Below are positions 33,796 to 44,664 of a stretch of 64,000 nucleotides of DNA, one piece after another; within the stretch, counting starts at the first letter, position 1; each line of letters begins with the position of its first letter. Position numbers and translations under genes: made by a program. The notes under the pieces are model-generated. The model saw only the letters and a program-made list of their open reading frames with translations. It had not been told where the DNA came from and made no database searches. The stretch is from Blumeriella jaapii (lineage: Eukaryota > Ascomycota > Leotiomycetes > Helotiales > Drepanopezizaceae): the NCBI GenBank assembly GCA_009599575.1, contig VWND01000064.1, forward strand, positions 1,488,001 to 1,552,000, written 5' to 3'.

Positions 33796-35574
33796 CTAGC
33801 CCTCGCATTGCTCACATCTATCCCACCACACCCGCACCCCCGTATTCCCTGCAACGGTTCTCAACACCTGCATCTCCTCTTCCCGCGGCGCAACGCATAG
33901 GATGAAGTGACGAAAATAGAGATACAGCTCCCTTAGGCTCGTTGTTTGCGAGAGGAACAGCCCTTTGGCAAAGAGACTGGAAAGGTTGGCTACTATGCCC
34001 GCGTGCGCGTTGGAGATGTTGAGGTACTCTAGATTCGGGGGCAGGGAGGCGCAGAAGTGGAGGTAGTCGTTTGATGACTTGCTGCTGCTGCTCGGCGCGA
34101 AAACGTACGGGGACGGTAAGATGTATTCCTCTGGTTCTAGGCCGTACCTGATGGGGCTTACGAGGTGGATGGCGTCGACGTCGAGTTCTGCTGGGGTTAA
34201 CAAGATCTCAAGAACCATATTGTACCTACTTCTGTGGACATTGTTGGAGGGAGGGTGAGGAGGGTGATGGGGGGATGACAAACTTCAACTTGTGGTATTG
34301 CACTAACGACCCGATGATACACTTCTCTGGCGCGGCATTGACCTCGGTCGCCTGCCAGCTATACAACTCGTCACGCCCCACAGGACTCTTCCCTACGCGG
34401 AGCTCTTTCAGCGTGTTCCTCGAGTTCACCAGCCCCTTACTTATCCAGGGCGCGGCGTCCGTCGTCCACTTGTATTCGTACCGGAAGCTTTTTAGTGCAT
34501 GGAAGCTCTTTAGGAACTGTTCTAGCGGACGGCCTGTCATTTGACTTTCCGTGAGCGTGAGATCACGGATGTGCTGCGCAGGCTGGGCCAAGCTTGGGCC
34601 GCTCAGTGCGGCTGGGTGGGATGCAAATAGGGTGAGCTTGGTGACGGAGGGGATGTGTATGTATGGGAGGAGAGATGGCATGTGAAATGAATCGGTTTCT
34701 TGATTGGCGTTGCAGAGACCGATGTGGATTTTCGTCAAATTGATCCAAGTTGAAGCTTGATTCTAAACTCCCCAGTTTGAACATTAGCGGAATATTACTG
34801 GAAATCTGAACCTCGGTGAGAAACCTTGGTTACCGGGACATGGCATGACGAAACGAGCTTGCTCTTGACTCACGCTGCGCGGTTTTTCAAAAATCATCTC
34901 GAGAAACCGGTATCCGTGTACTAGCCACCCATACTCCGACAACCGAATAGATTTCAGCGTCGGCATGAACAGGATGAGCAGGAAGGCGGTGATGGCGTCC
35001 CAGTATATGGGCATGTCAATCCAGTCGACCTTTGCAGGGAAGAACATGCTTTCGAACCATTCATCGCAGATCTGTTTTCCATACGTGGCGTCTGGGAGCC
35101 GACTTCGCACCCAGGCCCGATCCGCGTCCGTCAGAAAATTTAGATCATAGATAAAGCCATATGGATGAGCTGAGAGGTTGTCAGTGCTTGCACTCTCCAT
35201 ACCGAGATTTCCCAGAATTCCCCCCCAAAAAAAATCAAGGAAAGAGGAGGTTCAGCAGATCTGATTGAGTTGGAGTCGACCTACATACCCAACGTATGAA
35301 ATCTCCCCACGAACCTTATGACAGACGGCTTGGATACCACTGTGCGTATGAAGAGCGTGTAAGATCTGGGGTGGTCAAGGATGACGTTCGCGTAGATCAG
35401 GGGTTCCGCGATGTTGTACAAGCGCCGCGAGCAGCGAGATACCGGCGTCAGCAGGTCGACGTACAACAGGATTTCAGTGATGATCTCGAATGCCAGTCTG
35501 TCGAACATGCTGCCCATCTTCTTCTGCTCCTTTGGCTTCTGGAGTTCTGATGATGCATTGTGGATCTGTGACAT
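33796..35574 (-). CDS. F-box-like protein, C-terminal splice uncertain
   Basis: At least four exons. Exon 1 (35289-35574) has an F-box: MFDRLAFEIITEILLYVDLLTPVSRCSRRLYNIAEPLIY. Intron 35170-35288 joins FHTLG to AHPYGFIYDLN. Intron 34763-34873 (GTGAGT...TTTAG) joins EKPRS to NQASTWINLTK. Between about 34245 and 34180 the frame changes from VIPPSPSSPSLQQCPQK to ELDVDAIHLVSPIRYG. The good donor GTAGGT at this point is out of phase with the good acceptor CCCCAG, so either an unusual splice or a 1-base error is present. The C-terminal part (LPPNLEYLNISNAHAGIVANLSSLFAKGL) has LRR-like spacing. Such proteins usually recruit substrates to SCF ubiquitin ligases through Skp1; the substrate is unknown. 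A downstream Met (MGSMFDRL) could be the start. Confidence 0.75.
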
Positions 35575-36355
35575 TGGTGCGCAAGCTGGCGACGTAGACG
35601 TGTCGATTTGGGAAGCTGACGCCAGGATTCAGGTGTCGATCTGGATTTGATTGACCTGATATCTCCGAAGGTGAGTGAGTACTCGGTCGTGTAGCGACGG
35701 CGAGGTAAGTCAGTAGGTGTCTCCTCTCTTTCCAGACGCTGTCTCCTGCGAGTAAAGCTTGTGATGGCTGTGTGAGGTGCTCGGCACGTGCTACCTCACT
35801 GGTTTGGTTTTCGGTTGATTGAGGATAGGTAAGATACTTGAGATGCTTAAGACGATTAGTAGCTGGTGTCAGGCAGGAAAAGAAAAACGGGAGGTGTTGA
35901 AGTCTTGTAGACGAACGAATTATGTCGAACGTCAGTCGTCCCTGCCTCACCTTAAGCGAACCTCATGAGCTTCAAAATTGCAAAAGTCAACATTCAACCA
36001 TCGCAATCTACACCCCGTCCTACTAAGGTTCGCAAAGAATTTGAAAGAAAATTGGCCATTGCATACATCGTCTCGTCTCAACTTTTCCGGTTGTCATCCA
36101 CCTTATCAAAGAAGTAAGTACCCAAGCAGAATCCGACACGCCGGAAAAGCCGAGGGAGCTCGGAGCCCACCCCGCATCGCTACAACTTTTAAGTTCTCCG
36201 AGCACCCCTTCGCCAACTACATCCTTTGTTGACACTCAATCACAACGAGCTGGAATCTCTAGATCCCGATCAAATTCTCTGTGAATGATTCTGGTTATCT
36301 TCTTACGATTTCAAATTCGTGTGATTCGGGAGTTGTAACACTTAAACACGCTAGC
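35575..36355. other. divergent promoter region, F-box / acyl-CoA dehydrogenase
   Basis: About 780 bp with no repeat and no convincing gene. Frames of 80-160 codons here lack domains. Confidence 0.55.
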
Positions 36356-37882
36356 ATGTCTCAATCTGTTCCAGTTCCGTTCAGCGAGCCGCCGTGGCTC
36401 ATGGGGCTTCCATCGCCGTATTACAACGAGTCCCACCGGAAATGGCAAAAGACATGCAGGCAACTAGCTGATCAACTGCTCGTCCCTCATACCAGCGAGT
36501 GGGAAGCTGCTGGGAGCGTCCCGGGTAGGCAATCTTGACCATCTCGTCCAAGAAATGTGCACTTAATGACCAACCTTCGGTAGATGACCTGTACGCCAAG
36601 TTTGCAGCTGCGAACTTCCTGATCCCTAACATGCCTGCTCCCTTGCCCCTGAACTGGCTCCGCAAGGCGGGTATCCATGAACTCCCCGGAGGCCTCAAGA
36701 TCGAGGACTATGACTATCTCCATACACAGATCTACATCGACGAGCTGGCTCGGAGCGGGTCTCTGGGCCCCTCAGGCGCCGTCACGGTGGGCTTTGCGTT
36801 TGGTCTTCCCCCCATCCTCAAGTTTGGCAGCGAAGAGTTGCAGGCCAGATTTGTGCCCGACATAATCGCCGGCAAAAAGAGAGTTTGTATCGCGATTACC
36901 GAGCCCGAGGCCGGAAGTGATGTGAGCAACGCCACGACCACGGCGAAGAGAACGACAGACGGGAAGCACTTCGTCGTGAATGGCACGAAGAAGTGGATCA
37001 CGAACGGGATCTGGAGCGACTATGCTAGCATGGCTGTCAGGACGGGCGGGCCTGGACCGGGAGGCCTCTCGATGCTCGTGGTGCCGCTGCTGAACACGGA
37101 GGGCGTGAGCATGCGCAAGATCAATATCGGAGGACAGCACACCTCGGGCACCACGTTTATCGAGCTCGATGACGTGAAGGTTCCCGTGGAGAATCTGATC
37201 GGGACCGAAGGCCAGGGCATGAAATGTGAGTTGCGACAACTCTTTCCTCGCAGTCCATCGTGACGTGACGCTGCTGGTGCTCTACTCACACACTCAGACA
37301 TCATGCAGAACTTCAACCACGAGCGGTTGACAATCGCCATCTCCGTGAACCGAATTTCGCGAGTCGCTCTGAGCAGCGCCTTTGAGTATTGCATGAAGCG
37401 CGAGGCGTTCGGTAAGACACTGATGGACCAGCCCGTGGTGCGGCACCGGCTGGCCAAATGCGGCGCGGATCTCGAAGCGCACTGGGCCTGGATCGAGCAA
37501 TTCGTCTACTCCATGTCGAAGCTGAGCGAGGAGGAGGCGAACAAGGAGCTCGGCGGGCTGACCGCGCTCGCGAAAGCCCAGGCGGGACGAGTGTTGGCGT
37601 TATGTGCCAATACCGCGGTCCTCCTCCACGGCGGAAACGGTTTCACCAAAGGCGGCCAGGGAGAGGTTGCCGAGAGTAAGTTCTCCCGTCTTTGGTATCT
37701 GCTGGTGTTTCTCTGACATGAGAGCAGGAATCTACCGTGAAGTGCCGGGCGCCAGGATTCCTGGGGGCAGTGAGGATGTGATGTTGGATTTGGCAATCAG
37801 GCAGCTTGTCAAGAATTTCCAGCGGAAGAAGAAAGACCTGGAGACGGTGACGGAACGGCCTCGAGGCTCGTCGAAGCTGTAG
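36356..37882 (+). CDS. acyl-CoA dehydrogenase, LCAD/IVD-like, with C-terminal SKL
   Basis: A flavoprotein that introduces the 2,3 double bond into an acyl-CoA. It is 447 residues in four exons: 36356-36524, 36584-37225, 37298-37675 and 37728-37882. Typical elements are ACIAITEPEAGSD-like CIAITEPEAGSDVSN, GTKKWITNGIWSDYASMAVRTG, VPVENLIGTEGQGMKYIMQNF, and KREAFGKTLMDQPVVRHRLA. At the usual catalytic-Glu site the sequence is RIPGGSEDVM, with Gly instead of Glu. A Glu occurs instead in NHERLTIA (residue 279), the position used by LCAD and isovaleryl-CoA dehydrogenase. The protein ends GSSKL: SKL is a canonical PTS1, and no mitochondrial presequence is visible. A peroxisomal enzyme is therefore likely, as known for beta-oxidation in several filamentous fungi. 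Substrate length is unknown. Confidence 0.93.
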
Positions 37883-38418
37883 TGATAGCAGCGATGCTTC
37901 AATGGAAACATTCTCCATCGATGTCTGTTCACGATTATTTCGGCCTGTGAGACTTTCACGTGCGTAGATCTACCTATGTCTTTTGAATTTGTGAGTCGTA
38001 GATTGCAGCGGTAGAAGTTATTAGCAACCTGGAACTGGGCTCCGGCGCCGACATGTATTCTTTCTATCACTGCGTAAATTGTGGGGTTTTCCGAGTGAGT
38101 ATAACACCATACCTAATCTCTAACAGTTCCTCCTCCTTCCGCATTGAACGAGGCGATGAACATTACAGGCTGTTCTTGCATCCGAGAGGACTGCGATAGA
38201 TGATGTAGCAATTTCATGCAGCTATTCCGTTGCTCGTAACATCACAGGCATAATTCTCACCATGCCCTGTCCTTCGATGATGCCACATTGTGGTGTAGAA
38301 GGGACAACGCCGCTGAGCAAGAAATCGAAGTTTCGTTCACAGCCCAACTTTGCACATCGTCAGACTTCAACTTCCTCCTTTTGTATTCGTACGCCTTTCT
38401 CTCGTAATTACTCGCCTC
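37883..38418. other. intergenic between convergent genes, no gene seen
   Basis: 3' ends of the dehydrogenase and MFS genes. No repeats or structured elements recognised. Confidence 0.55.
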
Positions 38419-40065
38419 TTACGCCTTACTCAAAGCGCTTGTCTGACTCTCCATCTCCTCCCTCTCCTCGATCGTCAGGTCGCTCGCGGCTTTCTTGATC
38501 TTCACAAATAGCACCAAGATCGCCAACGCTGCTCCCGCACACGCGACCTCGAACCAAAACACCGCATGGTAAGTTTCCCTCATGCCCAAACGCTTGACCG
38601 TGTACGTGTTCACGATGTCCGCGAAGCCTAAGCACACCGCTATCCCGAGATGCAACAACAGCATGATGACCGAGCCAGCTAGTCCTTGCTGCTTCCGTGG
38701 CAATGACGTGGTGATGAAGATGTTGGCCACGTTGAACGTGACATCGATGCCAATTGTCGCACAGATCATGGAAGGGAATATGAAAGCCCAGTAGTTTGCG
38801 CCCTGGGGAGCAATGGCGAAAAGGAGAGGGGCGATGATCCAGGAGACACCGGACATGATCATCAAGGCGGTTCCGGGAATCAGGTGCAGGATGAAGCCGC
38901 CGAAGGTGGCTATGAAGCATCCGCCCAGAGCCATGGGTACGTACCAAGCTACTACCTGAAGTGGCGAAGCGCCCATGATGTTCTCCATGTAGAAGGTTGC
39001 GTAGAAGAGGAAAACGCCGAGAGAGCCATATGTGAAGAAGAGGGCGACAACCAGGGCCGGCATGCATGGGACTTTGAAGAGGGATACTGGTAAGAGCGGT
39101 TCCTCAGCGACAAAGACTTCGATGTAGGCCCCGGCTAGGAGGAAGAGAGAGCCGACAATGAAGATGACATAGATGTACGGCGTGTTCCACCTTTGAGGAG
39201 CGTGAGAGCTGTCGATGATCGCGAATGTGAAAAGGATGAGGCCGCACACTGTAACGATGGCGCCTATCCAGTCCATCTTGACTCTCACAGGGGCGCTGCG
39301 CTTCTCGGCCATGTCGGAGGGGATGGTGATATAGGAGGTGACAGCTGTGATAGCTGAGAGGACGGTTCCGATCCAGAAGTACCACCCCCAGCTAGCGTAT
39401 TCAGCAATGAGACCAGCGAAGAAGATACCCACAAAGAACCCACCTGCAGCACAGGCCCCATAGATGCTGAAGACGAGGTTCTTCCTTGGACCTGGGCGAT
39501 AGATAGTGCCGAGAATCATCATCGAGGATGGCAAATAGGCGGCAGGTCCGAGTCCTTGCAAGGCTCGACAGACGTTCAGCATGATATCGTTACTCGAGAA
39601 ACCCGCGATCAGACTCCACAACGTGAGCCAAGCGAAGCCGGCGACGTAGATTGGAAAACCCCCATACATGTCTGCCAGTCGTCCAAAGATCAGGAGAAAA
39701 CTTGCAACAACCAGGGAGAAGGCACCGGCGGGCCATGTCGAAGAGGCTGCTGTGATGTTCAAATCTTTGACCAGAGTGGGGAGAATAACTGTAAAGCCAG
39801 ACACAAAGTACTCCTGTTCAACATCAGCTTAAGCTGGACCGGACAAGGAGGGAGAGCAAAGTACCGTGATAACCTGGGACATGGAGATCGAGAACACAAA
39901 GCCGAGTTCTGCCGAGAGTGACTTGAAAACCTCCGGTCTTTGTCTTCCGAGCCGCTTTAGCCGCGCCTCGGCAGACTCTTCCAAAGATGGAGCGTCGTCT
40001 CTCGGATCATGATGGCGAGTGCCACTCTCCAGAGATTTGGTCGACGCAGCCACGTTTGGAGACAT
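38419..40065 (-). CDS. MFS transporter, DHA2-like (drug:H+ antiporter type)
   Basis: A 531-residue polytopic protein in two exons; intron 39814-39864 (GTACTT...AACAG) joins SQVIT to EYFVSGFTV. The first ATG in frame was used. After a charged N-terminus come many membrane segments. The loop 2-3 motif is GRLADMYGG, followed by CRALQGLGPAAYLPSSMMILG, and the antiporter-like motif C is degenerate (YGACAAGGFFVGIFFAGLI). The second half has YGSLGVFLFYATFYMENIMGASPLQ, and FNVANIFITTSLPRKQQGLAGS near the end. The length and segment number suggest the 14-span DHA2 group that includes yeast ATR1 and AMF1. Substrate is unknown. The upstream region carries CAGTA motifs at 40893-40945. Confidence 0.88.
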
Positions 40066-41105
40066 CTTGAGGATGGCAAGTTCAGGAGTCTCTGACAAGT
40101 GGGCTCTTCAGAGCTCGCGAGTGGCGGGATTGTCCAGAAGCAAAAGAGAATCCTACCAAGGAAGGTAGGAGAATGCAGAGAAGGTTGAGAGAAGGTTGAG
40201 GGAACGTAGAGACACGGAAGAGCTGGAAACCAGGCCAAATTCTTCTGCGTGGTGAATGTTAGTAACATCTTGGTAATGAAGGGCGTCACAGCACATGTGT
40301 CTCCCGGCTGGGCGGCGAGCCCAAACGACGCCCACAAAAGCCCAGCCGAGACTAAGTCTGTTCGTGCCGGACAAAGAGCCTGCTAGCACATCCATTACTT
40401 GAGAGAAACAGTCTGGACAGAGAGCTTCCCGAGCGGGCTAGAGAACACTTCAGTTCTGACCTCGGCCGACTGCCATTTGAATGCTGCGGTCTGCGTGCGG
40501 CATGCACGCTGCACGATATCGCAAGGGACCCAACGGCAAGATATCATGACAGTTACCATTTGACACTTGGGACGGCAAGGCTCTTGAAAGCAGTGAGGGT
40601 CTCGCGACACAGCTCGCGGGAGGTGTGGTCGCGGTTGGTGATGGCTTCTCCACGACCAGTAAAGGACCGACTTCCAGATTGGTGACTTATCTTCAGCTCG
40701 GACGTGATTCGATTGCGAGTCCTTGGTCGACTGGAAGTACTTGACTGGAAGTACGTTGGTACTTGTCGGGGTCCTCGCCCTCCGACCATGATGATCGCGA
40801 TGTCACGGTTTCCGCGGTTTCTGCGGGCCATGGTGACAGAACGGTCACGTGTACCGCCAGACAAAACGAAAGGCACGTGATCGGCCCTCCACAGCACAGT
40901 ACTGTACTGTATAGCATAGTACATACAGTACTGTACATGTGTACCGCGGTACCTTCTGACCGGCAGCCTGTAAGCCTGAGGCAAGCAGATGCGGCCGCTA
41001 GTCGTGGCCGAGAATTTTCTCTCGGCTACTTAAACAGCCGCGTCGCCCCCTTCTTGCAGATTTCTTTCTTTCTTTCCCATCATCAGCAGAGGTTATAACT
41101 AATAC
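40066..41105. other. intergenic; CAGTA motifs at 40893-40945, no gene seen
   Basis: Upstream of the MFS gene. A CAGTACTGTACTGTATAG-type array lies about 850 bp from the MFS start. GTCGACTGGAAGTACTTG is directly duplicated near 40726-40755. Confidence 0.6.
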
Positions 41106-41474
41106 TTATAACTCTGGTCGCTCTTCTTCGGAAGCTTGCTGTGTTTCTTCCTGCTGCTTCGGCAGCATCCATGGATTTTCCACCGTTCCCGGCGCCCTAG
41201 AGAAAAGGTGAACGCTCTTTCCTACCAGCTGGCCTCGCCGACTCTCATCGGAGGTTGACTGTGGGGTGTTCTCTACACTTGGTTGCTTGATCATAGAGAC
41301 GGTGCGCGCGCGCGTGATGTGCTGGGAGTACGATGATGGACGGGCTGGGTCTGCGCTGCGCGGTGGGTTTGTCTGGCACGGTAGAGATTTCTCTTCCGTT
41401 GGTGGGGTTGCGACCTTGGCCGGGGATTTACATGGTGCCCATTGTGTCTTCGTGATGTCTTGATGTCGTGACAA
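41106..41474 (-). other. possible short protein-coding exon, uncharacterised
   Basis: A 122-codon open frame of Pro/Ser/Thr-rich, weakly charged composition (HITRARTVSMIKQPS, LFSRAPGTVENPWMLPKQQ). It has no ATG at its start, and a TGA lies just upstream. If real it must be the last exon of a spliced gene, or start internally at the Met of VSMIKQ. The motif VENPWMLPK looks protein-like, but I recognise no family. Confidence 0.25.
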
Positions 41475-41888
41475 GCTCGCTCAATCCTTCATTTGCCGTG
41501 CTGCCAAACCAAAGATGCTCGATGCAGTTCCAGCGCCAACCCGTTAATGGCTTCGTGTGTGCAACACCGGAATCTGTTGTGGCCCAGGACATCCAATTTG
41601 GTTGGGACCAAAAGATTCGTCGTGAAGGGACGCTTTAGAACATAGACGACGCATGTAACGCACACCTGGAACATAAATAAAATACAAATCACTACCTTTG
41701 CCCGTCACCTTCAACAGCGCCATGCCCAGATGGAAATATGCAGTTCAAAAATGCAGTACCAATGTGAAGTGCGTTGCGGATACCGCTTGTTGCAAGATCT
41801 TCATTCCTACGGGACGTTTCTAATCTAGCTACGCAATACATGCCCACACCAGTAGCAGCTCAGTCAAGAGTGCACCCCACATCGCCAT
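41475..41888. other. intergenic, no gene seen
   Basis: Downstream of RPL10A. Holds only short frames. Confidence 0.5.
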
Positions 41889-42744
41889 CTAGTAGACACG
41901 CTTGGGGGGAGACATGGAAGCCTTGATGGTCAAGCTGCCAACGTTTTGCCAGCCCTTCTTCAAGAGAGAGACGAGGTAGTTGATGGCCAACATGATATTG
42001 GAGATCAGTTGATCCTCCGTCATTCCGACGTTGCCAACAGCGACACCCATGCAGAGAACCTTCTTCAGCTGGAACTTGATGGTGGACTTGACCTCGGTGA
42101 TCTTGCCGCTCAGATCCTCGTTGTGGGAGACGGGGGTGGGAAATTTACCAGCTACAGAGTGTTAGCAGAGGCGACGACCGCAAGCAGGGAGGAGCGGCAG
42201 CTTACCCTTGGAGAGACCGGGACCCAGGAGACGGGGGATCTGCTTGATGAGGGTGTCGGAAGCGATGAAGGCATCGTATTTGCGGGCAAGCTTCTTGATA
42301 AGCTTCTTGTTCTTGTTGAGCTTCTTCAAGTCATCGGCGGACATGGCATCAACACCGCCGTGCTTCGCACGATCGATATCGTGCTGGTCACCGAGAATGC
42401 TGTTCCACCGTCAGCCTGCGCTCTGTGTATTTCCTCCCCCCCTGTGTGTTCCGCCACGTACCAGATGCTCATGCCAGGGCGGGGGACGACTGGGAGACGA
42501 ATGGTTCCGGAGAAACGCTTGTCACGTTGAGGGTCATAGTTCTTGAGGCCGATTTGAAGCTCGACGGTCTCGAGGAAGTTGCGCTTCTTGGTCTCGAGGG
42601 AGTACTCGAGGAGTTGTTGGACGTTGGCACGCACTCCGGCTGTGGCAAATCGTCAGCAGTTGCGCCACGGAATCGCAGACGAGCAAGGTTAGAGAGAGGA
42701 ACGTATGGAATAGTTTACGTACCGACTGTGATCTTTGAGGCCAT
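41889..42744 (-). CDS. RPL10A: 60S ribosomal protein uL1 (RPL10A / L1)
   Basis: A component of the L1 stalk at the ribosomal E-site. It is 218 residues in four exons: 42723-42744, 42462-42639, 42206-42399 and 41889-42151. The first exon encodes only MASKITV plus one base, a common layout for ribosomal protein genes. Conserved text is [84 protein letters not shown] with [37 protein letters not shown], and the C-terminal [15 protein letters not shown]. Length equals the family norm (about 217). Intron 42152-42205 must use the TGTAG acceptor to give SKAGKFPTP. Confidence 0.96.
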
Positions 42745-44664
42745 CTTGACAGTCTTCCAGTAGAATTGTGGATTCTAATGGTGGGGAATTGGCGAAATTT
42801 GTCGTTGAAGTGGCAGTTCTTGAAAAGTTCGCGAGAATGTGGGCGGTTTGTTGTGGATCACGTGGATGCTAAGCTACCTAGACCCGCTCTGAGCTCACCG
42901 ACTTTCAGATCTAGCTCGCAAGCCGGTGGTGAACTTGGGTTTTGCAATCACCAAAATGAGCACAGAAATACAGCTCGGAGAGTATTATTAGGCTTGGCTG
43001 AAGAAGGTAATTGCCGCTAAGCTGAATTGATGCTTCTTTCCCAGAATCTCAAGAGGCCGTAGTACTGTATCAATTACCAACGAGTGTTCATAATTTCTTT
43101 TCTACTAGAAATATGTTCATCCATCAAATGCTCGCCAAAAAGTTGTTTACTAACGGAATATCTACTACACAGACGTTTACTCAACATTCGTTGCTGGTCG
43201 CTGAGGCTGGACACTTAAGGTAGTACCTTAGTTAGGTATGGTCTCAACATGATGGCTGTTTACAATCAGCCAGTGACCTGTCTTGAAATAATCAAGCCAG
43301 TGTAGTCCTTCGAACTTCGCGCGTCAGCTCGGGGAAGTTGTTAGAGTTGCGATTTGAGAAATGGTTGCAACGAAAGATCAGTTCGACGATCTGACTTGCA
43401 GTTCGAGTTGTATTAAGAAAACGCCTACTCATTGCGTTTTGACGTTGATGACCGACTTTAGATGGTCATCTTTAGGTATTCAACCTCTCCAAGTAAGCTC
43501 TCGCTCTAGGGAACGAGGTAAAAACACCGAGATAGAGGACATTTCCAGGATATAAGTGTAACAGACTTTTCAAAGGTGAAGGGGGAGCTGAGCTGACGCT
43601 GCCGTGGTTTTCGCATGTTGCGATGCCGCTACGGCGGAGTTAACATGTTCTCCAAGCGCTTATGAAATATCATGATCCCTACGACGCAACCCCCTCTCCT
43701 TCACAAAGTAGAACCATCGAGATTCAACTGTGGACCCGAAGGATCTAGTCTACAAACGAAATTGAACAAATTGTACCCAATACCCGTTCTGATTGTTCTT
43801 ATATCGACTTGCCTACCACGCCATTCTGCCACTCGATGGTCATTGGGTTTGATGTGAGGGCATTTGAGGAGGGAACGTTTTACTTCTCGGCGGAAAGGAG
43901 TATGAGAAAGTAGTGTTAGTAAGCTCTGCTACTTTTAACTCCTGCAAGAAATAAGATCATCTGATTATTTTTCCTTCAAAGATCATTGGGACAGTGGATA
44001 AACAAGATGCCTAAAATGTAAGGCGTAGTTAGTTTTCCCAACCTGCTGAACTAAATGGACTCAGTCGTTTTGGACTTGTTATATATTGTCAGCACATAAC
44101 GAGATCGAAGCTTCAAAATCACAAGCTGGGAACCGATGCTGTTGCCTCGATGTTGAGTCACCCTAAACCTCTAAGGCACCCTCCCTCTTCTCGCTTACCG
44201 ACCCTGGACAAAACAGTTCGATCTAAAAGGTCGGTACGATGTTGAGATCAACAAACACCATTTCACTTTTCGCTCACCCTCACAACACACCCTTCCTTGT
44301 CACAAAAGTACCGCAGGCGCTACTGCGACTGTAGCCAGTTCATCAGCGCTTCCGTGCTTCTGCTTATTCTTTCTCGCAGCGAATTTCCCCTCGCGCACAA
44401 AATCCCATTCGCCAACCTTTCACTTTACGCCGAAACTTCCACTTTCCACACTACGCCAGTACCGAGACTCCGCAAATAATTGTCAACCTCGTCAAAACAG
44501 CTTCCGTGGGCCATCAAATCTTACACTCGCTCAATTCAACTCCTCAGTCACTTTCTACGACGACTTTGCTCGATCGCGTTCACTTTCCGCCAACACAACA
44601 AAGTAAACAAACAAAGACACCTAGCAACATTCTCAATCACCAGCGTCGACTACCAGCCACCATA
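42745..44664. other. intergenic between divergent genes, AT-richer, no gene seen
   Basis: About 1.9 kb between RPL10A (-) and the Cys/SANT gene (+). Unlike spacers on the left of the window it has no microsatellites or CAGTA arrays. CT- and CAAC-rich sequence at 44260-44660 looks like the 5' leader of the Cys/SANT gene. Short frames at 43361-43555 and 43672-43857 have no features. Confidence 0.6.

Noticed and set aside
19225..40065. Boron-resistance cluster of the BOR1-type exporter and the DHA2 MFS transporter
   Set aside because: Yeast ATR1, a DHA2 protein, exports boron, but the two genes are 17 kb apart with unrelated genes between, and the MFS substrate is unknown.
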